DNA of 64,000 nt from [Empedobacter] haloabium (GTDB taxonomy: Bacteria; Pseudomonadota; Gammaproteobacteria; Burkholderiales; Burkholderiaceae_D), in NCBI GenBank assembly GCA_008011715.2, contig CP136508.1:62001-126000 (forward strand), in the 5' to 3' direction. This document shows positions 27,995 to 36,412 of this stretch, piece after piece. The first letter of the stretch is position 1; every line of letters starts with the position of its first letter. Under the pieces are notes generated by a model. That model worked only from the letters and a program-made list of their open reading frames with translations, searched no databases and had not been told where the DNA came from. The position numbers were made by a program, and so were the translations under genes.

Positions 27995-28612
27995 ATGCGC
28001 CTGTACCACCACCCCAAATCCTCCAGTGCCCGCCGCGTGCTGATGACGGCACAGCATCTTGCTGCCGACCTGGAACTGGTCGAGATCGACCTGATGAGTT
28101 CGGACGACCGGCGCCGCCTCGAGGAGCTGAATCCGAACAGCAAGATCCCGGTGCTGGAGGACGGCGGCTTCGTGCTGTGGGAATCGGCTGCGATCATGCA
28201 GTACCTGGCCGACCGTACGCCGGGGCAGACGCTGTATCCACAGAACGTGCGCGACCGCGCGGACGTCAACCGCTGGCTGTTCTGGACCTGCCAGCATTTC
28301 GGGCCGGCGCTCAGCGTGTTTACCTGGGAAAACGTGTGGAAGAAAATGGTGACCGGCGTCGATGCCGACCCGGCCGAGCTGGCGCGCGCGGAGCAGGGGC
28401 TGGCGCCGCTGGCGACGCTGCTGGACGAGCACCTGGCCCGCCGCACCTGGCTGGTGGGGCACGATGTGACCCTGGCGGACTACGCCATCGCGGCATCGTT
28501 GATGTATGTCGAAAGGGCACGCGTGCCGCTGGCGCGATGCGCGCACATCGTGGCCTGGATCGGCCGCGTCCAACAGCTGGACGCCTGGAAAAAGACAGAG
28601 CCGACCTGGTAA
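27995..28612 (+). CDS. Glutathione S-transferase family protein
   Basis: A 205-residue cytoplasmic protein with an N-terminal thioredoxin-like domain (YHHPKSSSARRVLMTAQHL), including the NSKIPVLEDGGFVLWESAAIMQYL block that binds glutathione. An all-helical C-terminal domain follows, with GHDVTLADYAIAASL as the usual N-capping motif. Ser13 or Ser14 could activate glutathione. The natural substrate is unknown. Confidence 0.88.
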   Translation: MRLYHHPKSSSARRVLMTAQHLAADLELVEIDLMSSDDRRRLEELNPNSKIPVLEDGGFVLWESAAIMQYLADRTPGQTLYPQNVRDRADVNRWLFWTCQHFGPALSVFTWENVWKKMVTGVDADPAELARAEQGLAPLATLLDEHLARRTWLVGHDVTLADYAIAASLMYVERARVPLARCAHIVAWIGRVQQLDAWKKTEPTW

Positions 28613-28726
28613 AGCTGGCAGGTCGAACCCGTTTATGACTTTTATGTGAAATGGCGCACAGAGCGCGGCAGGCCCAGGCCTTACTATGGACTCGTCTCTT
28701 TCAGGACATCCCTAGTTTTGGACTTG

Positions 28727-28754
28727 GCCCGCTTTCGAGCGGGCATTTTTTTTG
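28727..28754 (+). terminator. Rho-independent terminator after the GST gene
   Basis: Stem GCCCGCT, loop TTCG, AGCGGGC, then A and eight T. It lies 115 bp after the GST stop; the 115 bp between hold no evident gene. Confidence 0.88.
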
Positions 28755-28785
28755 CCCATGCTATGCACGATGCCTGGAGAAGCAG

Positions 28786-28968
28786 ATGGACGAATCGACA
28801 ACCTATATGCCGGCGCCGGAGCGGGCAGCGAATGACGCCGCGGGCCCCGAGCCCCAGCCACCGGCGCGGCGTCCGGACGACGGCCCGGACGGCCTGTTCA
28901 ATCATTACCGGCTGCGCCGCCTGCGCGCGCTGGGCGTGCCGCCGGCGCCGGCGGAAAACGCAGCGTGA
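28786..28968 (+). CDS. Hypothetical 60-residue protein
   Basis: ATG 28786 is preceded by GGAGA at six bases. The product is Pro- and Ala-rich with a basic centre (FNHYRLRRLRALGVPPAP) and no membrane segment. It follows directly after a terminator, so it would need its own promoter. Its last 71 bp overlap the 3' end of the histidine kinase gene on the other strand. Coding status is uncertain. Confidence 0.4.
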   Translation: MDESTTYMPAPERAANDAAGPEPQPPARRPDDGPDGLFNHYRLRRLRALGVPPAPAENAA

Positions 28969-30340
28969 AGACGGTGCTGCCGTCCGCACTGGTGGCGCTG
29001 GCGCTGCCGCCGTGCAGCTGTATGATGGCGCGCACGATGGCCAGGCCCAACCCGGCGCCGCCACCCGCCTCGCCGCGTGACGGGTCGGCCCGGTAGTAGC
29101 GATCGAACAATAATCCCAGATGCTCCGGCGCGATCGCGCTGCCCGTGTTGCGCACTTCGATATGGCAGCCCGTGTCGTCCGCGCGCGAGCACAGCGTCAC
29201 CCTGCCGCCGCGCGGCGTATGGCGCACGGCGTTGGCCACCAGGTTGTTGACGGCGCGTCGCAGCAGGATCGGGTCGGCATGCACGCTGCCCGCCGCGTCG
29301 ATGTGCAACGCGATGCCGGCATCGTCCGCCAGCACGTCGAAGTAGTCGGCGATGTGAGCCAGTTCGGCCGCCGCGTCCAGCGCCACCGGCCGCAGCGCCA
29401 GCTGGGCGTGATCGGCGCGGGCCAGGAACAGCGTGTTCTCGATCATGCGTCCCAGGCGCTCGTATTCCTCCAGGTTCGAGGCCAGCAGCGCCTCGTACTC
29501 GCCGCTGTCGCGCGGGCGTGACAGCGCGACCTGGGTCTGCATCATCAGCGTGTTCAGTGGCGTGCGCAGGTCGTGCGCCAGGTCGGCGGCAAAGCCGGAC
29601 AGCCGCTGCACGCCTTCCTCCAGCCGGTCCAGCATGGCGTTGAAGGCCACACCCAGCTCGCGCAGTTCGGCCGGCACGTCCTGCACCGACAGGCGGCCGG
29701 CCAGGCGCTGCGTGCTGATTTCGTTGGCCTTGCCGATCACGTCGTGCAGCGGGCGCATGCCGCGCCGGACCACGGCAAAGGCCAGCGCCGTCGCCACCAG
29801 CGTGCCCACGGCCAGGCCGGCCAGCAGGTCGGCCGTGTAGCGTTTCAGGATGGCCAGCCGCTGCGAGCGCTGGCGCACGATCGCGATGCGCACCGGCGTA
29901 CGCTCGCTGCCCGCACTGGCCAGGGCGACGATGGCCCGGCCCGGGCCCGACGCGAGCTGCCAGTCGTGGATATCGGTGCGGGCCGGCGTGCGGTCGAGGG
30001 GAACGCCTGGCCAGCCTGGCGCCGGCGCGCCCGTGCCGCCCGGTGCCGCCGTCAGCACCACCGTGCGGCCAGCCGCATCGACGAGGCGCAGCTGCATGCC
30101 GTCCTGGCCGAACACGTTGTCGAGCACCATGCGCAGTTCGTCCGGCATCGCCAGCGGCATCGGCTGGCTGGCCAGCAGATGGCGGATCAGCACCACCTTG
30201 TCCAGCAGGGCGACGTCGTCGCGTTCGGACATCTGCTGCGACAGCGCCTGGTACAGGTAGGCGCCCACGGCCAGGAACACGGCCGCCGCGATGGCGGAAA
30301 ACAGCAGCGCCAGGCGCAGGGCGATGGAGAGACGGCGCAT
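28898..30340 (-). CDS. Sensor histidine kinase, heavy-metal type (CusS/CopS-like)
   Basis: A 480-residue inner-membrane kinase. An N-terminal membrane helix, a periplasmic sensor of about 140 residues and a second helix are followed by a HAMP domain. The H-box is DLAHDLRTPLNTLMMQ. The ATP-binding domain has the N-box NNLVANAVRHTPRGG and the G-box GGAGLGLAIVRAI. Its start overlaps the response-regulator stop by one base (TGATG). No metal efflux gene lies in the window, so the stimulus is a guess from family resemblance. Confidence 0.88.
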   Translation of the reverse strand: MRRLSIALRLALLFSAIAAAVFLAVGAYLYQALSQQMSERDDVALLDKVVLIRHLLASQPMPLAMPDELRMVLDNVFGQDGMQLRLVDAAGRTVVLTAAPGGTGAPAPGWPGVPLDRTPARTDIHDWQLASGPGRAIVALASAGSERTPVRIAIVRQRSQRLAILKRYTADLLAGLAVGTLVATALAFAVVRRGMRPLHDVIGKANEISTQRLAGRLSVQDVPAELRELGVAFNAMLDRLEEGVQRLSGFAADLAHDLRTPLNTLMMQTQVALSRPRDSGEYEALLASNLEEYERLGRMIENTLFLARADHAQLALRPVALDAAAELAHIADYFDVLADDAGIALHIDAAGSVHADPILLRRAVNNLVANAVRHTPRGGRVTLCSRADDTGCHIEVRNTGSAIAPEHLGLLFDRYYRADPSRGEAGGGAGLGLAIVRAIIQLHGGSASATSADGSTVFTLRFPPAPAARPARAGGAAGND

Positions 30341-31011
30341 CAGGCTTTGTCGTCCACCGTGTAGCCGATGCCGCGCACCGTGTGCACCAGTTTCACGGGC
30401 CAGGGGTCGTCCAGCTTCGCGCGCAGGCGGCGGATGGCGACGTCGACCACGTTCGTATCGGAATCGAAGTTCATGTCCCACACCTGGGCGGCGATCTGGC
30501 GCCGCGACAGCACTTCGCCGCGCCGGCGTGCCAGCAGGTGCAGCAGCGCGAATTCCTTCGGCGTCAGGTCGATGCGCTGGCCGGCGCGCGTGACCCTGTG
30601 GCGCAGCACGTCGATCTCGGCGTCCGCGATGCGGATGACGGCTTCCTCGCGCACCGGACCGCGCCGCAGCAGCGTGCGCAGGCGCGCCAGCAGCTCGGCG
30701 AAGGCGAATGGCTTGACCAGGTAGTCGTCCGCGCCCAGCTCGAGGCCGCGCACGCGGTCGGGGATGTCGTCGCGCGCGGTCAGGAACAGCACCGGCGTGT
30801 CCTTGTGCTCGCGCAGGGAGCGCAGCACGGTCCAGCCGTCCATGGCCGGCAGCATCACGTCCAGCACGACCAGATCGTAATCCTCGGCCAGCGCCAGGCG
30901 CAGGCCTTCCGGCCCGGTGCGGGCCAGCGCGGCGTCGAAGCCCGCTTCCCGCAGCCCCTGCAGCAGGTGATTGCCGGTTTTCGGCTCGTCTTCCACGACC
31001 AGTATGCGCAT
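30340..31011 (-). CDS. Heavy-metal-type response regulator (CusR/CopR-like)
   Basis: A 223-residue OmpR-family regulator. The receiver domain has the acidic pocket (VVEDE), phosphoacceptor Asp51 ([12 protein letters not shown]) and Lys in LVKPFAF. The C-terminal winged helix has [21 protein letters not shown] and the [15 protein letters not shown] recognition region, with the terminal [10 protein letters not shown] typical of CusR/CopR. ATG 31011 has GGGAGGA upstream. Co-transcribed with the downstream kinase. Confidence 0.92.
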   Translation of the reverse strand: MRILVVEDEPKTGNHLLQGLREAGFDAALARTGPEGLRLALAEDYDLVVLDVMLPAMDGWTVLRSLREHKDTPVLFLTARDDIPDRVRGLELGADDYLVKPFAFAELLARLRTLLRRGPVREEAVIRIADAEIDVLRHRVTRAGQRIDLTPKEFALLHLLARRRGEVLSRRQIAAQVWDMNFDSDTNVVDVAIRRLRAKLDDPWPVKLVHTVRGIGYTVDDKA

Positions 31012-31073
31012 GCTGTCCTCCCGGCCGTATCGTGACCGCATTTTACGAAAGCGTGGATGACGATTTCGTCATG

Positions 31074-32003
31074 TCAGCGCACGCTGCCGGGCAGGGCCCA
31101 GCGCAGGCCGCGCGTGATGACGATCGGCGCGATGGTCAGATGGTCCTCGTCCGGCACGACGACACTCGTCACGTTCAGGTTCGGGTAATTGCGCGACTTC
31201 AGCGCGGCCGTGAAGTTGCGCAGGTCGCGCACCATGTCCTCGTCCTTGTTGAAGCGGGCGCCGTGGCGCACCGCCTCGTAGCTGCCGACGGCAAAGAACA
31301 CGTTGGCGCGCAGGTCCTTGTGGCTGGCCGCGTACGCCTTTTCGCGCTCGAACATCACGCGCTTGTTGAACCACAGCGAGGGGCTGCCCAGCACGTAGTT
31401 GTCGAACAGCTCCGGCTCGCTGAGCAGCATGTCCAGGCCCAGCAGGGAGCCGTACGAGTGGCCGATGAAGGTCTTGCGGCCCATGTCGGCGCGGTAGTGC
31501 TTGGCCACGAAGGGAAAGACTTCGTCGGCGATGAAGCGGCGGTAGCCGGCGGCCTCGCCGAACCTGGGCTCGCGGCCGGGCATGTCGGACACCAGCGTGC
31601 TGTCGGCCGTGGCCGTGGGCGTGTAGTCGCGCCGGCGGCTGTATTCCGCGCTGTCGCCCCGTGCGTACGACAGGCCGACCAGGATGAATTCGTCGATGCT
31701 CTTGCCGCCGCGGCCGGCGCGCAGGCCGATGGCGCGCGTAACTGGAAAGGCGTACGGCGCATCGGTGACGAAGACGACCGGATAGCTGCGACCGGACTTC
31801 GCATACGACGGCGGCAGGCTGACATAGATCTGGTAATCGCGCTGCAGGTTTTGCGCGCGGATGCTGCGCACCTCGGTGCCTTCGAGCACGTACGGCGCGC
31901 CTTCCAGCGCGATCGTACCGCCCTGGGCAAACGCCAGCGCGGCGCTGGTGGCCAGCAGCACGGCAGCCGCCACGCGGCGCAGGGGAAAGTCGGATCGGTT
32001 CAT
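31074..32003 (-). CDS. Secreted alpha/beta-hydrolase (Fes/IroE-like esterase family)
   Basis: A 309-residue protein with a signal peptide (MNRSDFPLRR, then a hydrophobic stretch ending ALAFAQ). The nucleophile motif FIGHSYGSLLG, the FVTDAPYAF oxyanion-side segment, and a late EDHLTI His complete a likely Ser-Asp-His triad. The family includes periplasmic enterochelin esterases and related hydrolases; the substrate here is unknown. It lies 62 bp upstream of the response regulator on the same strand and could be part of its transcript. Confidence 0.8.
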   Translation of the reverse strand: MNRSDFPLRRVAAAVLLATSAALAFAQGGTIALEGAPYVLEGTEVRSIRAQNLQRDYQIYVSLPPSYAKSGRSYPVVFVTDAPYAFPVTRAIGLRAGRGGKSIDEFILVGLSYARGDSAEYSRRRDYTPTATADSTLVSDMPGREPRFGEAAGYRRFIADEVFPFVAKHYRADMGRKTFIGHSYGSLLGLDMLLSEPELFDNYVLGSPSLWFNKRVMFEREKAYAASHKDLRANVFFAVGSYEAVRHGARFNKDEDMVRDLRNFTAALKSRNYPNLNVTSVVVPDEDHLTIAPIVITRGLRWALPGSVR

Positions 32004-32075
32004 CGGAGCATGGTGCAAAAAAGCCAATTATCGCCGATTCCCGCCCGCCTCAACGCCGAGCCCGTGTCCCACCGC

Positions 32076-32109
32076 GGGGTCAGGCACCGAAATGGGACAG
32101 GGGCTGACC
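32076..32109. repeat. Weak copy of the dispersed palindromic repeat
   Basis: The segment contains GGGGTCAGGCACC and GGGACAGGGG-CTGACC, recalling both the GGGGTC and CAGGCACC cores of the stronger repeats. It lies between the hydrolase start and the HDOD gene end and shows no clean stem. Confidence 0.35.
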
Positions 32110-32116
32110 GTGCTGA

Positions 32117-32953
32117 TTAAAGCATCAGCACGGCGTACAACGATTGCACCTCGTCGGCCGATTCGCGCAGGATCGCGTCGAAGGTGCCGTCGCCGATGGC
32201 GAAATCGATGGTGCGGGCCGCCTGCGCCGTGGTGGCGCCGGGGCGGGTGTGCATGGGGGAAGGGACGGGCGCCAGGTCGTCGGCCAGCAGCAGGGTGTCG
32301 CCCAGGTTCTCCGGCGGCAGCGCGCGCATGCCGCGCCACATGGACTCGACGGCGTCCATCACGGATTCGGGCACCATCAATTTCGCCAGCACGCCACGGC
32401 CGATCTCGACTTCGCCGTGGTCGATCCATTCGGCCGGTTCGCCGTCCATGATGCCGGGGAAGTCCTGCGCGCGCGACAGTAAATAGAAAGCGCCCACTTC
32501 GTGCACGATGCCGGCAAACAGCGCCGTATCCGGATCGACGTGGGTGACGCGGCGCGCGATCACCTGGGCCAGGGCGGCCGTGTGGGCGGTGTGTTCCCAC
32601 AGGCGGCTGACATAGTCCCGCAGCACGGGATCGGCCACGCGGCTGCCGATCTGGCGCACCAGCACGGCGGCGACCAGCGACTGCAAGGTGCGCACGCCCA
32701 GGCGCTGCACGGCCGAGCGCACGCTGGAGATCTCGGTGCCGGAGCGGTTGTAGGCGACGGAATTGGCGATGGCGACGGTGCGCGCGGCCAGCAGCGGGTC
32801 GGCCTGGATCAGGCGCGTGGCCACGTCCGCATGGCAATCGGGGTCCATCAGCGCCCGCTGGAGCTTGATGGAAGCATCCACGTTGGCGGGAAATGCAAGC
32901 TCGCCGCGGCTCGCCTGAGCTGCGATGGTGTTGAAGGCGTCCAGTCTGTCCAT
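32117..32953 (-). CDS. HDOD domain-containing protein
   Basis: A 278-residue cytoplasmic protein. The HDOD fold is recognised from FPANVDASIKLQRALMDPDC, the ADPLLAARTVAIANSVAY core and the SVRSAVQRLGVRTLQSLV helix pair, with the IVHEVGAFYLL residue block. HDOD proteins act as scaffolds in signalling and lack the full HD metal site. The start is next to a low-GC stretch (32954-33030) that could hold its promoter. No other signalling gene adjoins it. Confidence 0.85.
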   Translation of the reverse strand: MDRLDAFNTIAAQASRGELAFPANVDASIKLQRALMDPDCHADVATRLIQADPLLAARTVAIANSVAYNRSGTEISSVRSAVQRLGVRTLQSLVAAVLVRQIGSRVADPVLRDYVSRLWEHTAHTAALAQVIARRVTHVDPDTALFAGIVHEVGAFYLLSRAQDFPGIMDGEPAEWIDHGEVEIGRGVLAKLMVPESVMDAVESMWRGMRALPPENLGDTLLLADDLAPVPSPMHTRPGATTAQAARTIDFAIGDGTFDAILRESADEVQSLYAVLML

Positions 32954-33030
32954 CGAAAAATTATACCCACAATATTGCCGTGTGGAATTATTTTTAACGG
33001 GGAGCGTTGCGTGGAAGCCCCGCGGGGCGA

Positions 33031-33315
33031 TTATTCCTGGCGGAAGATGGCGTCGCAGCCTTCCTGCGTGCCTTCCACGTCGCTCAGTTCGTCGACCAGT
33101 TCCAGGTCTTCCAGTTCCTCGACGGCGTTGGTGAAGCTGTTGTGCTTGGTGGCACCGATCAGGCGGTAGATCTCTCCCTCTTCGTTGCGCACGCCGATCA
33201 GCAGCTTTTCCTTGCGTACTTCGTCGCTGGTGGTGGTTTCCAGCAGCAGGTTGCCGGTGATCTGTTTGTCGAACTTGGCCGGCGTGACGCCGTCGATCAG
33301 GGTGGTTTTCAGCAT
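33031..33315 (-). CDS. Hypothetical 94-residue acidic protein
   Basis: The predicted product begins MLKTTLIDGVTPAKFD and has a strongly acidic C-terminal third (EELEDLELVDELSDVEG) ending FRQE. No signal peptide, membrane helix or known domain is seen. It begins 11 bp after the MarR-type gene stop on the same strand, so the two form an operon. Family not recognised. Confidence 0.65.
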   Translation of the reverse strand: MLKTTLIDGVTPAKFDKQITGNLLLETTTSDEVRKEKLLIGVRNEEGEIYRLIGATKHNSFTNAVEELEDLELVDELSDVEGTQEGCDAIFRQE

Positions 33316-33326
33316 TTTATTTTCCG

Positions 33327-33779
33327 TTATCGGTGGTTGTTGTCAGGTTGGGGAGCGGCGTCGATGACGGCTTTCAGGCCTGCCAGCGTGCTTTCCAGGC
33401 GATCGAAATCGGCGTCGTCGTACTGGGCGAACACGGCGGCGCCGCCGGCCACCACGCGCGGGAAGACCTCGTCGAACAGCCGTTCGCCCGCTTCGGTCAG
33501 GCGCAGGAACCAGGAGCGCTTGTCGTCGCAGCTGCGGGTGCGTTCCACCAGGCCTTTCTGTTCCAGGCGCTCGATCACGCCCGTCATCGTGCCTTTCGTG
33601 ATCAGCGTGCGCTCGCCCAGCTCCTTGTACGACATGCCGGGCGTGTTGCCCAGGGTGGCGATGATGTCGAACTGGGCATGCGTCAGGCCGCAGGCGCGCG
33701 CATGCTGGCCCGACAGCCGCTCGAAGCCTTGCATGCACTCGGCCAGCAGCCGGATACTTTTCAGATAGCGTTCCCCCAT
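33327..33779 (-). CDS. MarR-family transcriptional regulator
   Basis: A 150-residue winged-helix dimer. The DNA-binding core shows LTHAQFDIIATLGNTPGMSY, KELGERTLITKGTMTGVIER and the wing DKRSWFLRLTEAGERL. It heads a two-gene unit with the 94-residue acidic protein and is divergent from the argR-like gene, with 139 bp between. Targets and ligand are unknown. Confidence 0.9.
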   Translation of the reverse strand: MGERYLKSIRLLAECMQGFERLSGQHARACGLTHAQFDIIATLGNTPGMSYKELGERTLITKGTMTGVIERLEQKGLVERTRSCDDKRSWFLRLTEAGERLFDEVFPRVVAGGAAVFAQYDDADFDRLESTLAGLKAVIDAAPQPDNNHR

Positions 33780-33918
33780 GCCGCGATTATAGCGCCGGGC
33801 CTGGCCGAATCCTTGGGCGGGAAACCCGGTATCATAGGGTGTTGCAACGCTGAACGCTTACCGATGTCCGCCGATTGCCCGATGTTTGCCTTGATGCCTG
33901 TTCCGCTTTGTTCCGGCG

Positions 33919-34860
33919 ATGTCGTTCGCTGACCTGAACCGCTTGGCGCGGCAGGCCCCGCTGCGCATGCTGCTGGTGCAGGCCGGCGAGGGCGACAGCC
34001 TGTCCTGGGCCGGCCTGGTACAGCCGCTCCGCGTGGCCCAGCGCCTGTTGGGCCAGGAATTCCGGCTGGACGTGCGCACGCCCGAACAGGTCGCGCAGGA
34101 CGTCGACGAAGGCTGGCATGTCGCGCTGCTGGTGGCCGACGAGCCCCAGCCACGTCCGGCCGATGCGCTGCTGCGCACCGTCATCGAGCGCTGCCGTGGC
34201 GCCGCCTATTGGGGCGGGGTGGGCGCGGCCGTGCTCTGGCTGGCCGATGCCGGCGTCATGGGCGGCGTGCGCATCGCCTTGCCGTGGGCGCTGTACGCGG
34301 AGACGGAAGACATCACCGAGCGCGCCATCCTGACGCCGCACCTGTTCGAGATCGACGGCCGCCACCTGAGCTGCTGCGGCGGCGCCGCCAGCGTCGACTT
34401 CGCGCTGACCCTGATCGATGCCCTGTTCGGTTCGAGCGTGCAGGCGGCCGTCAAGGAAACCCTGTGCATCGACCGCGTGCGCAGCGCCGACGAGCGCCAG
34501 CGCGTGGCCCTGCAAGCCCGCTTCGGCGCGCTGCAGCCAAAGCTGTCGGAAGCCGTCACCCTGATGGAGGCGAACATCGAGGAGCCGCTGTCGACGGACG
34601 ACATCGCCAACCTGGTCGGCCTGTCGCGCCGCCAGCTGGAGCGCCTGTTCAAGCAATACCTGGGCAGCCTGCCGTCGCGCTACTACCTGGAACTGCGCCT
34701 GCAGCGTGCCCGTCAATTACTGCTCGAAACCAATCATTCCATCGTGCAAGTTGGCCTGATGTGCGGCTTTTCCAGTGGCTCGCATTTCTCCACCGCCTTC
34801 GGCACGCTGTTCGGCAACACGCCGCGCGAGGAACGCCAGCGCAAACTGGCCGCCGCGTAA
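33919..34860 (+). CDS. argR: GlxA/AraC-family regulator of arginine catabolism (ArgR-like)
   Basis: A 313-residue regulator with an N-terminal DJ-1/PfpI-like domain (about 15-180) and a C-terminal AraC-type double helix-turn-helix (STDDIANLVGLSRRQLERLF, then QVGLMCGFSSGSHFSTAF). This is the layout of Pseudomonas ArgR, the arginine-responsive regulator of the aru/ast operon. It sits directly before the AST genes here. ATG 33919 is accepted, though its ribosome site is weak. The gene symbol is by analogy; it is unrelated to E. coli ArgR. Confidence 0.82.
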   Translation: MSFADLNRLARQAPLRMLLVQAGEGDSLSWAGLVQPLRVAQRLLGQEFRLDVRTPEQVAQDVDEGWHVALLVADEPQPRPADALLRTVIERCRGAAYWGGVGAAVLWLADAGVMGGVRIALPWALYAETEDITERAILTPHLFEIDGRHLSCCGGAASVDFALTLIDALFGSSVQAAVKETLCIDRVRSADERQRVALQARFGALQPKLSEAVTLMEANIEEPLSTDDIANLVGLSRRQLERLFKQYLGSLPSRYYLELRLQRARQLLLETNHSIVQVGLMCGFSSGSHFSTAFGTLFGNTPREERQRKLAAA

Positions 34861-34925
34861 AAATGGGGACAGACCCCAATTTCCGAGAAATTGTTGCTCC
34901 AAAAATGGGGTCTGTCCCCATTTTT
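34859..34925. repeat. Dispersed palindromic element after argR
   Basis: Outer arms of 20 bp (AAAAATGGGGACAGACCCCA and its perfect inverted copy at 34906-34925) enclose a small hairpin CAATTTC-CGA-GAAATTG. The left arm includes two bases of the argR stop codon. The linker (GAAATTGTTGCTCC) resembles that of the element after tgt. It can fold as one long stem and may stop transcription. Confidence 0.8.
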
Positions 34926-35054
34926 GAAGCAACTGATGGAATTTGAAAAACCTTGTCGCAGATTCAAAAGAGTTTTAGCATCCCCGCTTTTACAATGCAG
35001 TACACCCGCAGCGGCTCTGCTGCGGCCGTACCTCTTAACTCGATGGGGATTGCC

Positions 35055-36299
35055 ATGAACGCCAAGCTTGACACGACTGTTACCACCCGCCCTGTCACCC
35101 GACAGACTTTTGACGAAGTGCTCGTGCCGACCTATGCACCCGCAGCGATGGTACCAGTGCGTGCATCGGGCCTGGACCTGTGGGACCAGAACGGCAAGCA
35201 ATACCTGGACTTCACCTCCGGCATCGCCGTCGCGGCCCTGGGCCACTGCAATCCGCTGGTCGTCGAGGCGCTGACCCGCCAGGCCAACACGCTGTGGCAC
35301 CTGGGTAATGGCTACACCAACGAGCCGGTCCTGCGCCTGGCGCTGGCGCTGACGGAAGCCACGTTCGCCGACCGCGCGTTCTTCTGCAACTCCGGCGCGG
35401 AAGCCAACGAGGCCGCCTTCAAGCTGGCCCGCAAGTACGCCCACACCAAGTTCGGCCCGCACAAGTCGCGCATCATCTCGTGCTACAACTCGTTCCACGG
35501 CCGCACGCTGTTCACCGTCTCGGTCGGTGGCCAGTCGAAGTACACGGAAGGCTTCGAGCCGCTGCCGCCAGCGATCGACCATATCCCCTACAACGACATC
35601 GAAGCAGCCCGCGCCGCCATCGGTGACGACGTCTGCGCCGTGGTGGTCGAGCCGGTGCAGGGCGAAGGCGGCGTCATGCCGGGCAATCCGGAGTTCCTGG
35701 AAGAGCTGCGCGCGCTGTGCGACAAGACCGGCGCCCTGCTGATCTTCGACGAAGTCCAGTGCGGCATGGGCCGTACCGGCTCGCTGTTCGCCTACATGGG
35801 CTACGGCGTCACGCCGGACATCCTGACCTCGGCCAAGGCGCTGGGCAACGGCTACCCGATCGGCGCGATGCTGACGACCGAAGCGCTGGCGCAGACGCTG
35901 TCCGTCGGCACCCACGGCACCACGTACGGCGGCAACCCGCTGGCCGCGACGGTGGCGCTGACGGTGCTGGAGACGATCAACCAGCCGGCCTTCCTGGCGC
36001 GCGTCAAGGAAGCGAGCCTGTACCTGATCGACAAGCTGGAAGAAGTCATCCGCGACTACCCGCAGGTATTCACCGCCGTGCGCGGCGCCGGCCTGCTGCT
36101 GGGCATGGTCGTGGCCGAACAGTTCAAGGGCCGTTCGAAGGACATCCAGCGCGCCGCCGAGGCCGAAGGCCTGATGGTGCTGATCGCCGGTACGGACGTA
36201 CTGCGCCTGGCCCCGGCCCTGATCGTGACCGACGCGCAGATCGACACCGCCGTGGCGCTGCTGCGCAAAGGCCTGGACAACCTGCTGGCCGCCAAATAA
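35055..36299 (+). CDS. astC: Succinylornithine/acetylornithine transaminase
   Basis: PLP-dependent transaminase of 414 residues, third enzyme of the AST route: succinylornithine plus 2-oxoglutarate gives succinylglutamate semialdehyde plus glutamate. The PLP lysine is Lys261 in TSAKALGNGYPIGA. CNSGAEANEAAFKLARK and FDEVQCGMGRTG are the standard cofactor motifs. ATG 35055 follows GGGGA; upstream in-frame starts add a leader without homology. The gene could also act as ArgD; placement in the AST cluster favours AstC/AruC. Confidence 0.92.
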   Translation: MNAKLDTTVTTRPVTRQTFDEVLVPTYAPAAMVPVRASGLDLWDQNGKQYLDFTSGIAVAALGHCNPLVVEALTRQANTLWHLGNGYTNEPVLRLALALTEATFADRAFFCNSGAEANEAAFKLARKYAHTKFGPHKSRIISCYNSFHGRTLFTVSVGGQSKYTEGFEPLPPAIDHIPYNDIEAARAAIGDDVCAVVVEPVQGEGGVMPGNPEFLEELRALCDKTGALLIFDEVQCGMGRTGSLFAYMGYGVTPDILTSAKALGNGYPIGAMLTTEALAQTLSVGTHGTTYGGNPLAATVALTVLETINQPAFLARVKEASLYLIDKLEEVIRDYPQVFTAVRGAGLLLGMVVAEQFKGRSKDIQRAAEAEGLMVLIAGTDVLRLAPALIVTDAQIDTAVALLRKGLDNLLAAK

Positions 36300-36412
36300 G
36301 CGCCGGGCGCGCAAGCGCCTCGCGTCGCCGCGCCTCGGCGCGGACCCGTACAGCGGCGCTGCCCTTGGGCGGCGCCGCGACGGTTTTCGCCTTCTTCCAT
36401 TGAGGAGTCAAT

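Noticed and set aside
28651..28785. Longer start for the 60-residue hypothetical protein
   Set aside because: The upstream part reads through a clear rho-independent terminator and has no ribosome site; ATG 28786 has GGAGA at the right distance.
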